DNA of 64,000 nucleotides from Antarctobacter heliothermus (GTDB taxonomy: Bacteria; Pseudomonadota; Alphaproteobacteria; Rhodobacterales; Rhodobacteraceae), in the NCBI RefSeq assembly GCF_002237555.1, contig NZ_CP022540.1, positions 2,733,001-2,797,000 of the forward strand. The letters are read 5' to 3'. The position numbers and the translations under genes are program-made. The notes beneath the pieces are model-generated. The model did no database searches. It was not told the DNA's origin and saw nothing but the letters and a program-made list of their open reading frames with translations. Shown piece after piece: positions 51,307 through 60,489 of this stretch; the first letter of the stretch is position 1, and each line of letters opens with the position of its first letter.

Positions 51307-52644
51307 ATGTCCGACAGTCAAAGTGCCATGACCACACCAGAGCCCATCACCCACGCCCGTGTCCTGCGGATCGCCGTTCCCATCGTGCTGGCGAACATGA
51401 CAGTGCCGCTGCAAGGCGTGGCCGACACCGCCGTGATCGGCCAGATCCCCGATGCCACACCGCTTGCCGCCGTGGCCGTCGGCGCGGCTTTGTTGTCGAC
51501 CCTGCTGTGGGTCTTTGGGTTCCTGCGGATGGGGACGGCGGGCATGACCGCGCAGGCGCATGGGGCCGGAAACCGGGCCGAGGTCGCAGCGCTGCTGACA
51601 CGCGCGTTGATGATCGGCGGGGCAGGGGGGCTGTTACTGATCCCCCTCATGGGACCGATTGCCGATTTGGGTTTTGCCTATTCACCCGCCACCGACGACG
51701 TGAAGTCCTTGGCCCGCGACTACATGGACATCCGCATCCTGTCAGCGCCGGCTGCGGTGGCGATCTTCGGGATCAACGGCTGGCTGGGCGCACAGGAACG
51801 CACCCGCGCGATGCTGGTCCTGCAAATCTGGATCGTCAGCCTGAATGTCGCCTTGAACCTGCTGTTTGTCGTGGGCTGGGATCTTGGGGTTCCGGGGCTG
51901 GCATGGGCCACGGTCTGCGCCGACTGGACCGGCTTTGCCCTTGGGCTGTGGCTGTGCAGAGGGGCATTTGCCAACCCGGCATGGCGCGACTGGCCCCGCG
52001 TCTTTGACCGCGCCCGACTGCGGGTTATGGCGATGGTCAACAGCGACATCCTGCTGCGCTCACTGATGCTGGAGGCGGTGCTGCTGTCTTTCATCTTCTA
52101 CTATAGCGCGGGGTTTGGTGTCGCGGTGCTGGCGGCCAGCCATGTGCTGCTGCATTTTATCCAGATCATGGCCTACGCGCTGGACGGGTTCGCCTTTGCC
52201 GCCGAGGCGATGGTGGGGCAGGCTTTTGGCGCGCGCGCACTGGATCGGCTCAGACGCGCGGTCTGGCTGACCAGCCTCTGGGGGTTCCTGTCGAACTTTG
52301 CATTTGCCTTGGCCTTTGCCTTGTTGGGCGGGCTGATCATCGACGGGATGACCAAAGATCCGGAAGTGCAGCAGGCGGCCCGCCGGTTTCTGCCATGGAT
52401 CGTGCTGGCACCGGTGCTTGGGCTGCCGGCCTGGATGCTGGACGGCATATTTATCGGCGCGACCCGGACCCGCGACATGCGCAACATGATGGCTATTTCT
52501 GTCGGGATTTATTTTGTCGCCGCCACGTTGCTGATCCCGCTTTGGGGACCGCACGGCATGTGGGCGGCGCTGATGATCGCCTTTATCGCGCGCGGTGTCA
52601 CCTTGGGTCTGCGTTATCCGTCACTGGAACGGGCAATGCAGTAA
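51307..52644 (+). CDS. MATE-family multidrug/Na+-coupled exporter
   Basis: The 445-residue, very hydrophobic protein has about twelve helices and MATE landmarks: VLANMTVPLQGVADTAVIGQ at the N-terminus, RMGTAGMTAQAHGAGN, and the second-half repeat FAAEAMVGQAFGARALDRLR. It would expel cationic or other toxic compounds using an ion gradient. Starts at 51307 or 51328 are both possible; no strong ribosome site separates them. It precedes a TetR regulator. Confidence 0.92.
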   Translation: MSDSQSAMTTPEPITHARVLRIAVPIVLANMTVPLQGVADTAVIGQIPDATPLAAVAVGAALLSTLLWVFGFLRMGTAGMTAQAHGAGNRAEVAALLTRALMIGGAGGLLLIPLMGPIADLGFAYSPATDDVKSLARDYMDIRILSAPAAVAIFGINGWLGAQERTRAMLVLQIWIVSLNVALNLLFVVGWDLGVPGLAWATVCADWTGFALGLWLCRGAFANPAWRDWPRVFDRARLRVMAMVNSDILLRSLMLEAVLLSFIFYYSAGFGVAVLAASHVLLHFIQIMAYALDGFAFAAEAMVGQAFGARALDRLRRAVWLTSLWGFLSNFAFALAFALLGGLIIDGMTKDPEVQQAARRFLPWIVLAPVLGLPAWMLDGIFIGATRTRDMRNMMAISVGIYFVAATLLIPLWGPHGMWAALMIAFIARGVTLGLRYPSLERAMQ

Positions 52645-52683
52645 CAAAGACGCGAGGCGTGGCGTAAACCTATGGCAAAGAAC

Positions 52684-52698
52684 TAGACGACCGGTCTA
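52684..52698. promoter_or_regulatory. TetR-family operator TAGAC-N5-GTCTA
   Basis: TAGACGACCGGTCTA is a near-perfect dyad with TAGAC/GTCTA arms, the well-known form of the operator bound by NemR/AcuR-type TetR repressors of reductase genes. It lies 20 bp upstream of the tetR ATG, where it would block the promoter. Confidence 0.7.
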
Positions 52699-52718
52699 AT
52701 CGTTCCTATTTGCCCCTC

Positions 52719-53300
52719 ATGACAGAGACGCCAAATACCCGCCAGACAATCCTTGACGCCGGTCAAGCCCTGATGCTGACGTCCGGCTTTGCAGGATTGG
52801 GCCTCTCAACCCTGCTCAAGGCGGCGGGGGTGCCAAAGGGGTCGTTCTATCATTGGTTCGAGTCCAAGGAAGATTTCGGCCGTGCCGCGATTGAGGTCTA
52901 TTCCGAAAGCTACATCACCCGGCTTGACGCACTGCTTGAGGGGCCGGGAACGGCGGCGGACAAACTTGACCGGTTCTTTGGCGCTTGGATGTCTGACGCC
53001 GCGAGCGCGGGACTGGCGGAACGCTGCCTTGTGGTCAAATTGGGGGCTGAGGTGTCCGACCTGTCCGAAGCAATGCGCGCGGCGATGGACCGGGGCGTGC
53101 AGCAGTTCATTGGCCGTCTTGCCGTTCTCTTGGGGCAGGGGGCCGAAGATGGCAGTCTGCGCACCCTTGCCGATCCGCAATCCGAGGCCCGCCGCATCTA
53201 CGCGTCCCTACTGGGCGCGGCAATTTTGACCCGTATTTCGCGAGATGATGTCGCGCTGCGCGATGCAACGAACGACGCCCGATCGCGTTTGAAACCCTGA
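52719..53300 (+). CDS. TetR-family transcriptional regulator
   Basis: The 193-residue protein has a TetR helix-turn-helix (GLSTLLKAAGVPKGSFYHWF, then ESKEDFGRAAIEVY) and an alpha-helical ligand domain with cysteine in AERCLVVKLGAEV, which may sense electrophiles as in NemR-like proteins. The ATG at 52719 is chosen over a TTG at 52710. The operator just upstream implies autoregulation together with the downstream reductase gene. Confidence 0.92.
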   Translation: MTETPNTRQTILDAGQALMLTSGFAGLGLSTLLKAAGVPKGSFYHWFESKEDFGRAAIEVYSESYITRLDALLEGPGTAADKLDRFFGAWMSDAASAGLAERCLVVKLGAEVSDLSEAMRAAMDRGVQQFIGRLAVLLGQGAEDGSLRTLADPQSEARRIYASLLGAAILTRISRDDVALRDATNDARSRLKP

Positions 53301-53333
53301 AAATCCCAAACACTCCAGACAAGGAATACCACG

Positions 53334-54311
53334 ATGAAAGCCGTGATCCACGAGACATTCGGCGACCCCGCCGAAGTTCTGAAAACCGCCATGATCGACA
53401 CGCCCAAACCCGGCAAGGGACAGGTGCTGATCCGCACCATCCTGTCGACCATCCACAACCATGACCTCTGGACGGTGCATGGCAGTTACGGCGTGAAACC
53501 CGATCTGCCTGCCACCGGCGGAACTGAGGCTGTCGGGGTGATTGAGGCGCTGGGCGATGGCGTGCCCGAAGACCTGAAGGGCAAGCGCGTCACTTCTGCC
53601 GGGGCGATGGGCACTTGGGCCGAATATTTCACCGCTCCCGCTACGGGCATCATTCCATTGCCTGACGCGATTTCCGATGAGGCGGGCGCGCAATTGGTCG
53701 CCATGCCCTTTTCGGCTATCGCCTTGCTGGAATTCCTGCATGTCAAAACGGGCGACTGGATCGTACAGACCGCCGCAAATGGTGCCGTGGGCAAAATCCT
53801 TGCCAAGCTGGCTGAGGCGCGTGGCGTCAAGGTTCTTAGCCTCGTCCGTCGCGCAGCGGCCAAGGCCGAGCTGACAGACCTAGGCATCGACAATGTTCTG
53901 TCGACCGAAGACGACGGTTGGATTGAGGCGGCAAAGGCGATCCTTGGCCCGGACGGCGCACGCGCCGCCGTGGATTCTGTCGGGGGTAAGATGGGCGCCG
54001 ATCTGGTTGAATTGCTGGGACAAGAGGGCTTGTTGGTCACCTTCGGCACCGCCACGGGTGCGCCTTTGGAACTTGATACGGGGCCAATCATCTTCAAACA
54101 CATCACGCTCAAGGGGTTCTGGGGCAAGAAGGTCATCGAAGAGATGCCCGCCGACGACCGCACCCGCCTGATGACGGAACTGGTGACACTCGCCGCCCAA
54201 GGCAAACTGCCTTTGACCGTGGATCAGACCTTTACCCTTGATCAGGGGCAAGAGGCTGCCGCCGCCGCGCGCACTCCGGGCCGCAAGGGCAAGGTCATGT
54301 TCCGGACCTGA
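53334..54311 (+). CDS. MDR-family NADPH-dependent reductase (quinone or enoyl reductase type)
   Basis: The 325-residue protein has the GroES-like MDR domain (MKAVIHETFGDPAEVLKTAM) without the zinc-ligand cysteines, and an NADPH-binding motif WIVQTAANGAVGKILAKLAE near residue 145. This fits quinone oxidoreductases and MECR-like trans-2-enoyl reductases. The TetR gene ends 33 bp upstream. The pair looks like an electrophile-response unit. A strong terminator follows the gene. Confidence 0.88.
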   Translation: MKAVIHETFGDPAEVLKTAMIDTPKPGKGQVLIRTILSTIHNHDLWTVHGSYGVKPDLPATGGTEAVGVIEALGDGVPEDLKGKRVTSAGAMGTWAEYFTAPATGIIPLPDAISDEAGAQLVAMPFSAIALLEFLHVKTGDWIVQTAANGAVGKILAKLAEARGVKVLSLVRRAAAKAELTDLGIDNVLSTEDDGWIEAAKAILGPDGARAAVDSVGGKMGADLVELLGQEGLLVTFGTATGAPLELDTGPIIFKHITLKGFWGKKVIEEMPADDRTRLMTELVTLAAQGKLPLTVDQTFTLDQGQEAAAAARTPGRKGKVMFRT

Positions 54312-54337
54312 CCTCACCTGCCTAATTCCACACCTTG

Positions 54338-54368
54338 CGCCCCCAGAGCCAATCTGGGGGCGCTTTTC
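54338..54368 (+). terminator. Rho-independent terminator
   Basis: GCGCCCCCAGA (54338-54348) pairs perfectly with TCTGGGGGCGC (54354-54364) around GCCAA, followed by TTTT. It ends the TetR-reductase transcript 27 bases after the stop and insulates trpB. Confidence 0.93.
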
Positions 54369-54437
54369 GTTGGGTTTGCCTCTGGTCACCACTGCCCCAA
54401 ATGCCCTATTCAGACGTCCAGACAGAGGAGTGGCGCA

Positions 54438-55682
54438 ATGGACGATCTCATAAACAGCTTCATGACCGGCCCGGATGAGAAGGGCCGCTTTGGCATCTTC
54501 GGGGGCCGCTTTGTCTCCGAGACACTGATGCCGTTGATCCTCTCTCTGGAAGAGGAATACGAAAAGGCTAAGACGGACGACAGTTTTTGGGCGGAAATGG
54601 ATTTCCTCTGGAAGCACTATGTCGGTCGCCCCAGCCCGCTGTATTTCGCCGAACGCCTGACCGAACGCCTCGGTGGTGCCAAGGTCTACATGAAGCGGGA
54701 CGAGCTGAACCACACCGGCGCACACAAGATCAACAACGTGCTGGGCCAGATCATCCTTGCCCGCCGCATGGGCAAGACGCGGATCATCGCCGAAACCGGT
54801 GCGGGTCAGCACGGTGTGGCCACCGCAACCGTCTGCGCCAAGTTCGGTCTGAAATGCGTGGTCTACATGGGCGCGCATGACGTGGAACGGCAGGCGCCGA
54901 ATGTCTTCCGGATGAAGCTGTTGGGCGCAGAGGTTGTCCCGGTGACCTCTGGCCGTGGCACGCTCAAGGACGCGATGAACGACGCGCTGCGCGACTGGGT
55001 GACCAACGTACGCGACACGTTCTACTGCATCGGCACCGTCGCAGGACCCCATCCCTATCCGGCCATGGTCCGCGATTTCCAGTCGATCATCGGCAAGGAA
55101 ACCCGTGAGCAGATGCAAGAGGCCGAAGGCCGCTTGCCCGACACTCTGGTTGCCGCCATCGGCGGTGGTTCCAACGCCATGGGCCTGTTCTTTCCCTTCC
55201 TTGATGACAAGGACGTTGCCATCATCGGGGTCGAGGCGGGCGGCAAAGGCGTCAACGCCAAGATGGAACATTGCGCCTCACTGACCGGCGGCCGCCCCGG
55301 CGTCCTGCACGGCAACCGCACCTATCTGTTGCAAGACGACGACGGTCAGATCCTCGAAGGATTTTCGATCTCCGCGGGCCTCGACTACCCCGGTATCGGG
55401 CCAGAGCACAGCTGGCTGCATGATGTCGGTCGCGCGCAATACGTCTCGATCACCGACAAGGAGGCGCTGGCCGCCTTCCAGCTGTGCTGCGAGACTGAGG
55501 GCATCATTCCCGCGCTAGAACCCAGCCACGCGCTGGCCCATGTGGCCAAGATTGCGCCGGATCTGCCCAAGGACCACATCATCTGCATGAACATGTGTGG
55601 CCGGGGCGACAAGGACATCTTTACCGTGGCCAAACACCTTGGCGTTGACATGTCCGCCACCGAAGGGCGCAACGCGGGCTGA
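54438..55682 (+). CDS. trpB: Tryptophan synthase beta subunit
   Basis: The 414-residue PLP enzyme has the cofactor Lys in [17 protein letters not shown] (about residue 95), [17 protein letters not shown], the phosphate-binding [13 protein letters not shown] and [13 protein letters not shown] near the C-terminus. It condenses indole and serine to tryptophan, in complex with TrpA. The GAGGAG ribosome site lies eight bases before ATG. In this window trpA lies 7.5 kb away on the other strand, so the two subunits are not co-transcribed. Confidence 0.97.
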   Translation: MDDLINSFMTGPDEKGRFGIFGGRFVSETLMPLILSLEEEYEKAKTDDSFWAEMDFLWKHYVGRPSPLYFAERLTERLGGAKVYMKRDELNHTGAHKINNVLGQIILARRMGKTRIIAETGAGQHGVATATVCAKFGLKCVVYMGAHDVERQAPNVFRMKLLGAEVVPVTSGRGTLKDAMNDALRDWVTNVRDTFYCIGTVAGPHPYPAMVRDFQSIIGKETREQMQEAEGRLPDTLVAAIGGGSNAMGLFFPFLDDKDVAIIGVEAGGKGVNAKMEHCASLTGGRPGVLHGNRTYLLQDDDGQILEGFSISAGLDYPGIGPEHSWLHDVGRAQYVSITDKEALAAFQLCCETEGIIPALEPSHALAHVAKIAPDLPKDHIICMNMCGRGDKDIFTVAKHLGVDMSATEGRNAG

Positions 55683-55786
55683 CGCTGCCTTGGTACCCAA
55701 ATCGACGGAAGCGGCTTGCTCATCCGATGATGTGTGGGGCGATTCTGTCGGTGCGGCGTGTCTGCGCCGACCTGCAGTTGATCGCC

Positions 55787-55975
55787 CTGCAGGACGTGAT
55801 CCAGCGGCGTGAGGAAACGATCGCGATGCGGTCGCTTCTGAACACTGACAAGGTCACGGAGGACAACCCCATGATGCTACGGCTGAAAGAGCTTAAGGCA
55901 CTGGAGGCGATCTCTGGCGAGGTCGATCATCTCACCGTCCACGACGGGACTCAGGGCCGTTTGCGTAAGGTGATC
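55787..55975 (+). pseudogene. C-terminal remnant of a slipin/SPFH-domain protein
   Basis: The frame reads VIQRREETIAMRSLLNTDKV then TEDNPMMLRLKELKALEAIS, which closely resembles the helical C-terminal tail of slipins (stomatin-like SPFH proteins: RREETAATRSLLNTA...NP..LRLKELE.LE). The membrane anchor and SPFH domain are missing; upstream sequence back to trpB is not slipin-like. The remnant has no good start codon or ribosome site and is read as decayed DNA. Confidence 0.65.
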
Positions 55976-56075
55976 CGACGCATGTGGGCTGCATTCATGG
56001 TGTGGAAACGAAATTCAGTCCGAAAATACCCTGCTTGACGGTAATTTTCCGCATTTGGCCAATTTGGATTGATCG

Positions 56076-56459
56076 TCAGGTCTTCGCGTCAAAGGCATTC
56101 TGTTCGAGAATAGGCAGACGCACGATGTCCAGAGCAGAACGATGCGTCGCCGCCAGATTGACCTTGGGCGCGCAGCCTTCGTCATGTGCCTGCAAAAAGC
56201 GCGCCGCGCACAGGCACCATTGGTCGCCCGGTTTCAACCCGGCAAAACCGTATTCTGGCCGCGGCGTCGACAGGTCGTTGCCGACGTATTTGGAATAGGC
56301 GAGAAACTCGGCCGTCATGACCGCACAGACCGTATGGCTGCCCTGATCTTCGGCGCAGGTGTTGCAGTGACCGTCCCGAAAGAACCCGGTCACCGGGTCG
56401 TGTGAGCATGCCTCAAGCGCACTGCCCAATACGTTGAAGGAGGGTTCTTTTTTCAACAT
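56076..56459 (-). CDS. DUF2237 family protein
   Basis: The 127-residue protein matches DUF2237: FNVLGSALEACSHDPVTGFF, RDGHCNTCAEDQGSHTVCAV, DLSTPRPEYGFAGLKPGDQW and CLCAARFLQAHDEG. Conserved Cys, Asp and His suggest a metal or nucleophile site, but the family has no established function. The ATG at 56459 is the natural start; a longer frame lies within the neighbouring gene. It lies 13 bp after the serine hydrolase gene. Confidence 0.85.
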   Translation of the reverse strand: MLKKEPSFNVLGSALEACSHDPVTGFFRDGHCNTCAEDQGSHTVCAVMTAEFLAYSKYVGNDLSTPRPEYGFAGLKPGDQWCLCAARFLQAHDEGCAPKVNLAATHRSALDIVRLPILEQNAFDAKT

Positions 56460-56472
56460 GTTTGACTGTCCT

Positions 56473-57624
56473 TCATTGGCCCGCAAGTCGGCGCAGCATC
56501 TGAAGCGCGTCGTCAAAGGCTCCGGCCTCGCGAAAGCTGCGGTCCGCTGACGTGACCGCGACCACCGTAGCGCTCTGGCGATCAATATAGACGTATTGGC
56601 CATAAATACCACGCGCCATGAACTCACCATCGCGCGCATCCGCAGGCATCCACCATTGGTAGCCATATTTCAACGCGCCCGGAGCGGTCTTGGCCGACGG
56701 AGTGGTGCTCACTGTCACCCAAGCCTCGGGCACGATCTGTTTGCCGTTCAAGCGTCCGCCATCGCGAAACATCTCACCCAGTCGCGCGTAATCGCGAAGC
56801 GTCAAGTTGAGACCGCCAAGCGCAAAAGCCACGCCGTAACCGTCTGACAAGTAATAGGGTTCCCTAACAATGCCCATCGGCTCCAGCACGTTTTCGGCCA
56901 ACAGGTCGGGCAGACTGCGCCCGGTCGCGCCCCGCGCCACCATCGACAGGACATGCGTGTCGATGGACACATAGCGCCAGACCTCTCCCGCCTGCTGGTC
57001 CCGCACATCTAGTCCCGCAGCAAAGCCGTCCATCGACCCGCCAAGCGCCAGAACGCGTGCCATCTTGTTGATGTCACTCCAGAAGTCCAGATAGTCCTCA
57101 TCAAAAACGACGCCGGTGGACATCTGCAGGACGTTGCGGATTGTCGCGCCCTCATAGGCGCTGCCTGCCAGATCGGGGACGTATTTTGTCACCGGATCGT
57201 CCAAGGATTCCACATGACCTTGTTCCAGCAAAATACCGAAAAGAGAGGATAAGTATGACTTTGCAATCGACCAGGAGATGCGCAGATCGTCCGGGCCGGT
57301 CCCCAGATGATAGCTCTCATGCGCCAAAAGGCCGTTTTTGAGGACAATTACGCCGGTGACAGAGCGACGTGTCAGCCAATCCTGCCATCCGGCGGGCATG
57401 TCTGTCCGGGGGCCATCCACCAAGGGCGCAGCGCGGGTTTGGACAGTGATCGGAATCGTCTTGAACAGACGATCCATATGGCTGAAGTTCTCCACGATTT
57501 TGCCCTCGTCAAAGAGCGTCATGGTTCCACGAAGGCGCTGTATGTCTTCACGATAGCTATAGCCTAGGGCGGCCACCCCGATCATCAGGATCAGCCCAAG
57601 ACGGGCCGCGCGACGTCCGATCAT
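56473..57624 (-). CDS. Serine hydrolase of the class C beta-lactamase superfamily
   Basis: The 383-residue protein has an N-terminal membrane anchor or signal (about residues 7-22) and the penicillin-binding fold motifs: SxxK as SIAKSYLS (Ser near 118) and YxS-like RYVSIDTHVLS. Members include esterases, D-aminopeptidases and 6-aminohexanoate hydrolase-like enzymes. It acts outside the cytosol. The start overlaps the pth stop by ATGA, so it is expressed with pth. The substrate is unknown, and a true beta-lactamase is unlikely. Confidence 0.87.
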   Translation of the reverse strand: MIGRRAARLGLILMIGVAALGYSYREDIQRLRGTMTLFDEGKIVENFSHMDRLFKTIPITVQTRAAPLVDGPRTDMPAGWQDWLTRRSVTGVIVLKNGLLAHESYHLGTGPDDLRISWSIAKSYLSSLFGILLEQGHVESLDDPVTKYVPDLAGSAYEGATIRNVLQMSTGVVFDEDYLDFWSDINKMARVLALGGSMDGFAAGLDVRDQQAGEVWRYVSIDTHVLSMVARGATGRSLPDLLAENVLEPMGIVREPYYLSDGYGVAFALGGLNLTLRDYARLGEMFRDGGRLNGKQIVPEAWVTVSTTPSAKTAPGALKYGYQWWMPADARDGEFMARGIYGQYVYIDRQSATVVAVTSADRSFREAGAFDDALQMLRRLAGQ

Positions 57625-58313
57625 CGGAACTTGTCCGCCAGCCGTTGCAGTGGATTGCGGGTATCATCCCCGCTCGCACTGTCATCGGGTGCCGCCTTTG
57701 GGGCCGCATCGGGTTTGGGTTTCGAGGGTGTCTTTGAAGGTCGGGGCGGCGACATGCGCAGCCCGACCGCGTTCATGAACTTGCCCGGATCACCCTCTGC
57801 GAGATGTGGGGCACCGTCGGACATGCCTCGCATCAAGTCATCCAGCCAGTCCTGATCGGCCTTGTGAAAGTCATGCAGCACATAGGCCGCGACCAGCTCC
57901 TTGCGCCCGGGATGGCCGATCCCGAGCCGCACCCGCCGGTACGCCTCTCCGATATGGGCGTGGATCGAACGCAACCCGTTGTGGCCCGCATGTCCGCCGC
58001 CAGACTTGACCTTGCATTTGCCCGGCGCCAGATCCAGTTCGTCGTGAAACACGGTGACATCTGCCGGGTCCAACTTGTAGAAACGCATGGCGTCTCCGAC
58101 CGATTGCCCCGACAGGTTCATGAAGGTTTCCGGTTTCAGCAGCAGCACTTTTTCGCGGCCCAGCAGACCCTCTGCCAGTTGCCCCTGAAACTTTGCTTTC
58201 CACGGGCCAAAGCCGTGATCCCCGGCAATCCGGTCCAGCGCCATAAAGCCGATGTTGTGTCGGTTGCCGGCGTATTTTGCGCCGGGATTGCCGAGACCCA
58301 CGAATATCTGCAC
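57621..58313 (-). CDS. pth: Peptidyl-tRNA hydrolase
   Basis: The 230-residue protein has the Pth core: FVGLGNPGAKYAGNRHNIGF with catalytic His, LLKPETFMNLSGQSV, VFHDELDLAPGKCKVKSGGG and HAGHNGLRSI. It frees peptides from stalled peptidyl-tRNA. A low-complexity Pro/Lys/Asp-rich tail of ~45 residues follows the core, common in Rhodobacterales. GTG 58313 with GGAGGG four bases upstream is preferred over TTG 58325. Confidence 0.95.
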   Translation of the reverse strand: MQIFVGLGNPGAKYAGNRHNIGFMALDRIAGDHGFGPWKAKFQGQLAEGLLGREKVLLLKPETFMNLSGQSVGDAMRFYKLDPADVTVFHDELDLAPGKCKVKSGGGHAGHNGLRSIHAHIGEAYRRVRLGIGHPGRKELVAAYVLHDFHKADQDWLDDLMRGMSDGAPHLAEGDPGKFMNAVGLRMSPPRPSKTPSKPKPDAAPKAAPDDSASGDDTRNPLQRLADKFR

Positions 58314-58766
58314 TCTGCCCTCCAAGACCGTCTGTGTGCCCTATGTAGGCCAGAGAGACCAAGGATCACAACGGGAGAGCAGGATGTACCTGGCCGTCAA
58401 ACGCTTCATGTGCGCCACGTTAGATGCGCGCTCGTTGGAGGACCTCTGAACCCGCAGCGACATCCTTGTCAAACTAGACCCCAGTTGTGTCAGCTGTGCC
58501 CTGCTGTATGGTCAGGATCGGGCGGACCATGTGTTGTTTGCTCGGCATACTATCTGGCAAGACGAACATATTTATGCTGGCAGTTTTGTTCAGAGGCAAT
58601 TCGCGCCGCGCATGACGGGGAATGAAGGTCGGTGCACTCGTTTCTCGGACTGCCGGGACTCAAGTTCTTCGAGGAGGCCCAGGGTCTGGAGAAACTAAAT
58701 TTTCCGCAGAGCGTTAAGGCACCGTTTGGAAGTGCCTATACTCATTGGAGGTCCTTTAAGGCAGTT
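58314..58766. other. Intergenic region without a supported gene
   Basis: These 453 bp contain no recognised gene. An open stretch at about 58450-58700 (+) reads YGQDRADHVLFARHTIWQDE then HIYAGSFVQRQF and looks protein-like, but it has no start codon or known family match and could be a decayed fragment. The left part should hold the pth promoter. Confidence 0.4.
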
Positions 58767-59534
58767 TCATTCCTTTAGGTACTTTCTTACAACGAAACCA
58801 GTCAGCGCTTTCACTGACACGCGACACCATTCGCGGCTGCCATCAATGATGCCGCAAGCGGCTACGGACACCCGCATGCCATTCGGCAAAGCGGTTTGTA
58901 TCAAAGAGTTGCCAAGGTTTGGCTTTGTGCGAAGGTTCAAAGACCCATCGGGAGATTGAACAACCATCCATCTTTGTTTTGGTCGGCTTGGCTCCGGGAT
59001 CTTGTTCAAAGAAGATTTTTCAACTCTACGCGTATCGGTTGTTCCATCGGAACAGTAGGTTGCTCGGTGCATGCAGGTGCTGCCGTTTGCGTTGGTACAA
59101 ACCGACAAGGCTTTTTCTATGGCAGCCTTCACGGTTGGTGCCCAAGTCGCACTTTGGCGCGATGTGGATTTCCATTTGACCGGCTCGGCGACTGACACGC
59201 AGGCATTCATTGCCCAAAGCGAGTATTTGCATCCTACGTCCTTACCATAATTTTTTTGGCAAAAATAAATCGAGTCCTTAATTGCTCCTGCTTCACTTTT
59301 ATACTTACCGAAAGAGGATGCGATTTTGGCCCCGTCTGCTGAGGTTGCTACAGCCACATAGCTTTGGAGTGCATTTGGGGCAGGTGGCGTTTTGTAGACC
59401 GGTTTTCTTTTTTCCTCGACACCACAAACCCCTGGGGCCACCCACAGAATGCACCCCGCCGCATAAAGATTGGATCCAACGCCGCCAACAAGGACCAAGC
59501 CAAAGACAAATAAAGTTTTCCTGTAGAAACGCAT
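58767..59534 (-). CDS. Secreted DUF4189 and SH3-domain protein
   Basis: The 255-residue protein has a signal peptide (residues 1-26, ending NLYAAGC). A Cys-rich DUF4189 region follows (ALQSYVAVATSADGAKIASS, CKYSLWAMNACVSVAEP, CMHRATYCS), then a C-terminal bacterial SH3 domain (GSLNLRTKPNLGNSLIQTAL to GFVVRKYLKE). It should be periplasmic, perhaps binding cell wall. The gene is more AT-rich than its neighbours and uses more A/T-ending codons, suggesting recent acquisition. The ATG at 59534 starts the signal peptide. Confidence 0.8.
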   Translation of the reverse strand: MRFYRKTLFVFGLVLVGGVGSNLYAAGCILWVAPGVCGVEEKRKPVYKTPPAPNALQSYVAVATSADGAKIASSFGKYKSEAGAIKDSIYFCQKNYGKDVGCKYSLWAMNACVSVAEPVKWKSTSRQSATWAPTVKAAIEKALSVCTNANGSTCMHRATYCSDGTTDTRRVEKSSLNKIPEPSRPKQRWMVVQSPDGSLNLRTKPNLGNSLIQTALPNGMRVSVAACGIIDGSREWCRVSVKALTGFVVRKYLKE

Positions 59535-59638
59535 TCGGCTGGTCCCCTCAATGTACACAATCTCTATCTGCGTCGATTGAACCAATGGGTATCGAACGAT
59601 GGCACGGCGGGCAGGTCCGGAAAACCTTGCTTGGGCGC

Positions 59639-59666
59639 AAAAAAACCCCCGCACATTGGCGGGGGC
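59639..59666 (-). terminator. Rho-independent terminator of the L25 gene
   Basis: On the minus strand a 7-bp GC stem (CCCCCGC/GCGGGGG, plus-strand 59646-59652 and 59659-59665) with a six-base loop is followed by seven T (plus-strand A run 59639-59645). It lies 27 bases after the L25 stop. Confidence 0.93.
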
Positions 59667-59692
59667 TTTCCGTACTCACACTGAGAAGGGGC

Positions 59693-60331
59693 TCAGGCTT
59701 CGGCTGCCTCGGTCTCACCTTCGTCGGCGTCCGCGTCATCACCATCTTCGGCCGCTGTCAGACCCGACGGAGCAGAGATGTTGCAGATTACGAAATCGCG
59801 GTCGATCGTCGGCTTCGCACCCTCGGGCAAAGTCACGTCCGAGATGTGGACGATGTCGCCGATTTCCATGCCGGTCAGGTCAATGGTGACCTTCTCGGGG
59901 ATGTCGCCCGCCGTGACGATCAGTTCGATCTCAGGGCGCACAACAGTCAACATGCCGCCGCGCTTGAGGCCGGGGGTCTCTTCTTCGCCGATGAACTCGA
60001 CCGGGATGAAGAGGTTGATCTTCGAGGTGCGGCGCAGGCGCATGAAATCGACGTGCGTCGGCAGGTCCTTGACCACGTCGCGCTGAACGTCGCGGCAGAT
60101 GACGCGTACGTCCTCATGGCCATCAACCTTCAGGTTGAATAGGGTCGACTTGAACCGCCCGGCTTTAAGCCGCTGCAACAGTTTGTTGAACGGAAGGTTG
60201 ATCGGTAGCGGGTCTTTCTCGCCACCAAAAACAATCCCCGGAACCATGCCGTCGCGACGTGCCTGACGAGCGGCGCCCTTGCCTGTCCCCGTCCGTTCCA
60301 GAGCTTCGAGATCAGGAATCTCACCAGCCAT
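59693..60331 (-). CDS. rplY: 50S ribosomal protein L25 (Ctc form)
   Basis: The 212-residue protein has the L25 N-terminal domain ([39 protein letters not shown]) and the extra C-terminal TL5/Ctc beta domain with an acidic tail ([17 protein letters not shown]). It binds 5S rRNA. The start is the ATG at 60331 ([11 protein letters not shown]); the TTG further upstream adds non-conserved sequence. It lies upstream of pth with the DUF4189 gene inserted between, while many bacteria keep rplY-pth adjacent. Confidence 0.94.
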   Translation of the reverse strand: MAGEIPDLEALERTGTGKGAARQARRDGMVPGIVFGGEKDPLPINLPFNKLLQRLKAGRFKSTLFNLKVDGHEDVRVICRDVQRDVVKDLPTHVDFMRLRRTSKINLFIPVEFIGEEETPGLKRGGMLTVVRPEIELIVTAGDIPEKVTIDLTGMEIGDIVHISDVTLPEGAKPTIDRDFVICNISAPSGLTAAEDGDDADADEGETEAAEA

Positions 60332-60489
60332 ATTAATTCTCCATCTATAAGTGCAGAGTGCCTCCAAGGCTGTCACCCCGCGTGAAGCCGTGCCGGTAAA
60401 CCGGATCGCCCCGCAAGGCAAGCGGTTTCATACCGTGCGGGGCTGGTTTCGCGCTGGACGGGGCGCGCGGGGCATGGCACCCGCAAGAC

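Noticed and set aside
53880..55271. Minus-strand frame of 463 codons
   Set aside because: It runs antisense through the MDR reductase and trpB and has no recognisable domain.
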